7,350 nt of DNA, from NCBI GenBank assembly GCA_013153375.1, contig JAADEN010000133.1, forward strand, positions 1-7,350, written 5' to 3'. The stretch's first letter is position 1. Each line of letters starts with the position of its first letter. Position numbers and translations under genes: made by a program. The notes beneath the pieces were generated by a model that saw only the letters and a program-made list of their open reading frames with translations, searched no databases and was not told the DNA's origin. Below are positions 6,364 to 7,350 of the stretch, one piece after another. The stretch is from Chloroflexota bacterium. GTDB lineage: Bacteria > Chloroflexota > Anaerolineae > Anaerolineales > DRMV01.

Positions 6364-7269
6364 ATGGTTATTATGAAGACAAAACATTTTGTTCAGTCGC
6401 GGCAAGCTGTTCCTCGGCCTTTTCTTAAGTGGGCGGGCGGGAAGACCCAACTACTCCCTATGCTTTTGGCGTATGCTCCTTCAACTTTTCGGCGCTACTA
6501 TGAACCTTTTTTAGGTGGTGGAGCCTTTTTCTTTGCTCTATATCGTTTAAATTTTATTCGCCAGGCAACATTATCCGATATCAATGCTGAATTAATTGAT
6601 ACCTACCTGGCGCTTCAACGCGATGTTGAAAGCGTAATTCAATATCTTGATCACTATCCACATTCAGAAGAGTTCTACTATAAGTTGCGAGCTCGCAATC
6701 CTTGGGAATTATCGTTGGCTGAACGTGCTGCCAGAATGATTTATCTCAATAAGACTGGCTATAATGGATTATATCGAGTCAATAAACAGGGGAAGTTCAA
6801 TGTGCCTTTTGGGCGCTATAAGCGACCCAATTACCGTGATTTTGATAATTTGCGGGCCGTAGCCCAGGCCCTCCAAATGGTACGGTTAGAAGTTCGTTCA
6901 TTTGAGTGGATACTCGAGGAAGCTCAGGCTGGCGATTTTGTGTATTTTGATCCCCCTTATGATCCTGTATCCAAAACCGCGCGGTTTACTCAATACCACT
7001 CTTCGGGCTTCGGCAAAGCAGAACAGCAACTTTTGGCCAAAGTTTTTCGTCAACTTTCAATAAAGAAAGTTAAAGTTATGCTTTCTAATTCGGATACGCC
7101 TTTTATTCGCCAATTATATCAAGACTATGCCTGGATCCTTCCTGTCAAAGCTTACCGCTTTATCAATAGCCGTGGCCACAAACGCGGTCCTCAACCGGAG
7201 TTACTCATCTTAAACTACGAGCCTCGTGAGGCGGGCCGCCTCTTCGAGCCGGCTCGCGATTATTCATGA
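6364..7269 (+). CDS. DNA adenine-N6 methyltransferase, D12/Dam class
   Basis: This 301-residue enzyme transfers a methyl group from S-adenosylmethionine to adenine N6 in a short DNA site. Motif X, FLKWAGGKTQLL (20-31), motif I, EPFLGGGAFF (47-56), and the catalytic DPPY (196-199) occur in the order of the alpha group (Dam, M.DpnII, M.EcoRV). The region between motifs I and IV contains LNKTGYNGLYRVN-like text typical of Dam. A late element NSRGHKRGPQPELLILNY matches the conserved C-terminal end of the family. GATC is the commonest target of close relatives, but the site is not proven here. The start is uncertain: GTG 6331 overlaps the nuclease gene, ATG 6364 and ATG 6373 do not, and none has a good ribosome binding site, so coupled translation is likely. 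The final 16 or so residues are encoded by GC-rich, host-like DNA. Confidence 0.9.
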   Translation: MVIMKTKHFVQSRQAVPRPFLKWAGGKTQLLPMLLAYAPSTFRRYYEPFLGGGAFFFALYRLNFIRQATLSDINAELIDTYLALQRDVESVIQYLDHYPHSEEFYYKLRARNPWELSLAERAARMIYLNKTGYNGLYRVNKQGKFNVPFGRYKRPNYRDFDNLRAVAQALQMVRLEVRSFEWILEEAQAGDFVYFDPPYDPVSKTARFTQYHSSGFGKAEQQLLAKVFRQLSIKKVKVMLSNSDTPFIRQLYQDYAWILPVKAYRFINSRGHKRGPQPELLILNYEPREAGRLFEPARDYS

Positions 7270-7350
7270 GACTATCTGGCCTTCACCTTCGTCTTTCCCA
7301 TTTGGCATTGTCGTTCACGGTGGTGAGCGCCCTCCTCGCGGCCGCGGTCT
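7266..7350 (+). CDS. N terminus of a probable membrane protein (partial)
   Basis: An ATG at 7266 overlaps the methyltransferase stop (ATGA) and opens a frame of 28 codons to the window edge. The translation starts MRLSGLHLRLSHLALSF and continues with TVVSALLAAAV, a short basic, amphipathic start followed by a hydrophobic segment, as found at the N termini of sensor histidine kinases and other membrane-anchored proteins. That is only a suggestion; nothing beyond the membrane segment is visible. Composition rises to the host level within the first 20 codons. No ribosome binding site is seen, so it would rely on coupling to the methyltransferase, or the real start may lie beyond the window. Confidence 0.5.
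   Translation, partial: MRLSGLHLRLSHLALSFTVVSALLAAAV

Larger units (their letters stand above)
5911..7265. other. AT-richer island carrying a restriction-modification-like module
   Basis: Composition drops right after the sulfatase stop and recovers near 7210: a sample at 6521-6570 has 18 of 50 G/C against 44 of 60 at 3361-3420 in the host genes, and 7211-7260 is back to 33 of 50. Codons such as TTA, ATT and AAT, nearly absent from the neighbours, are common. The segment holds its own promoter and two genes. No transposase, integrase, tRNA, long direct repeat or inverted repeat is seen at either edge, so acquisition is inferred from composition and gene content, probably by homologous or illegitimate recombination. 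Confidence 0.7.

Noticed and set aside
5969..7269. Avoidance of GATC as evidence for the specificity of the module
   Set aside because: GATC occurs many times by eye in both the island (for example near 6949, 6961 and 7133) and the host genes, so no avoidance is visible and the target stays undetermined.

Overview
The window reads as bacterial chromosome from a very GC-rich organism. Counted stretches of the host genes reach about 73% GC (44 of 60 bases at 3361-3420), with strong G/C preference at third codon positions. Promoters are recognisable sigma-70-type -10 boxes of the form GGTATAAT/GGTACAAT, and one gene looks leaderless. The gene set (putative esterase, LipM-type octanoyltransferase, endonuclease-IV-like TIM barrel, ornithine-cyclodeaminase-family reductase, membrane-anchored sulfatase-like enzyme) would fit a Chloroflexota (Anaerolineae-like) genome. 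That assignment is an inference with modest confidence, because no rRNA or other phylogenetic marker is present.

Layout: the end of an unidentified gene (1-72) is followed by a GC-rich hairpin that probably ends its transcript. A TATAAT promoter then drives a putative esterase (249-1250). That gene abuts, stop codon to stop codon, a convergent lipM gene on the minus strand (1251-2093). lipM and the next plus-strand gene diverge from a 121-bp region whose two -10 boxes lie about 20 bp apart; the lipM box sits so close to its ATG that the transcript should be leaderless. The plus-strand run that follows is an endonuclease-IV-like metalloenzyme (2215-3075), coupled by an ATGA overlap and a perfect Shine-Dalgarno to an ornithine cyclodeaminase/mu-crystallin family protein (3072-4067). 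After 37 bp comes a five-helix membrane protein with an extracytoplasmic alkaline-phosphatase/sulfatase-fold domain (4105-5910).

Directly after this gene the composition changes abruptly. From about 5911 to about 7210 the DNA is much more AT-rich (18 of 50 G/C at 6521-6570) and uses different codons. This segment has its own extended -10 promoter and encodes two proteins: a 129-residue PD-(D/E)XK nuclease-like protein and a Dam/D12-class adenine-N6 DNA methyltransferase. It is best read as a compact, horizontally acquired restriction-modification-like module. GC content returns to host level inside the last codons of the methyltransferase, whose stop overlaps the ATG of a further gene (7266 onward, cut by the window edge) that starts with a probable membrane segment.

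The most interesting element is this module. Its nuclease is far smaller than classical DpnII-type partners, precedes the methyltransferase, and has a much better ribosome binding site than it. No tRNA, rRNA, CRISPR array, transposase or integrase is visible.
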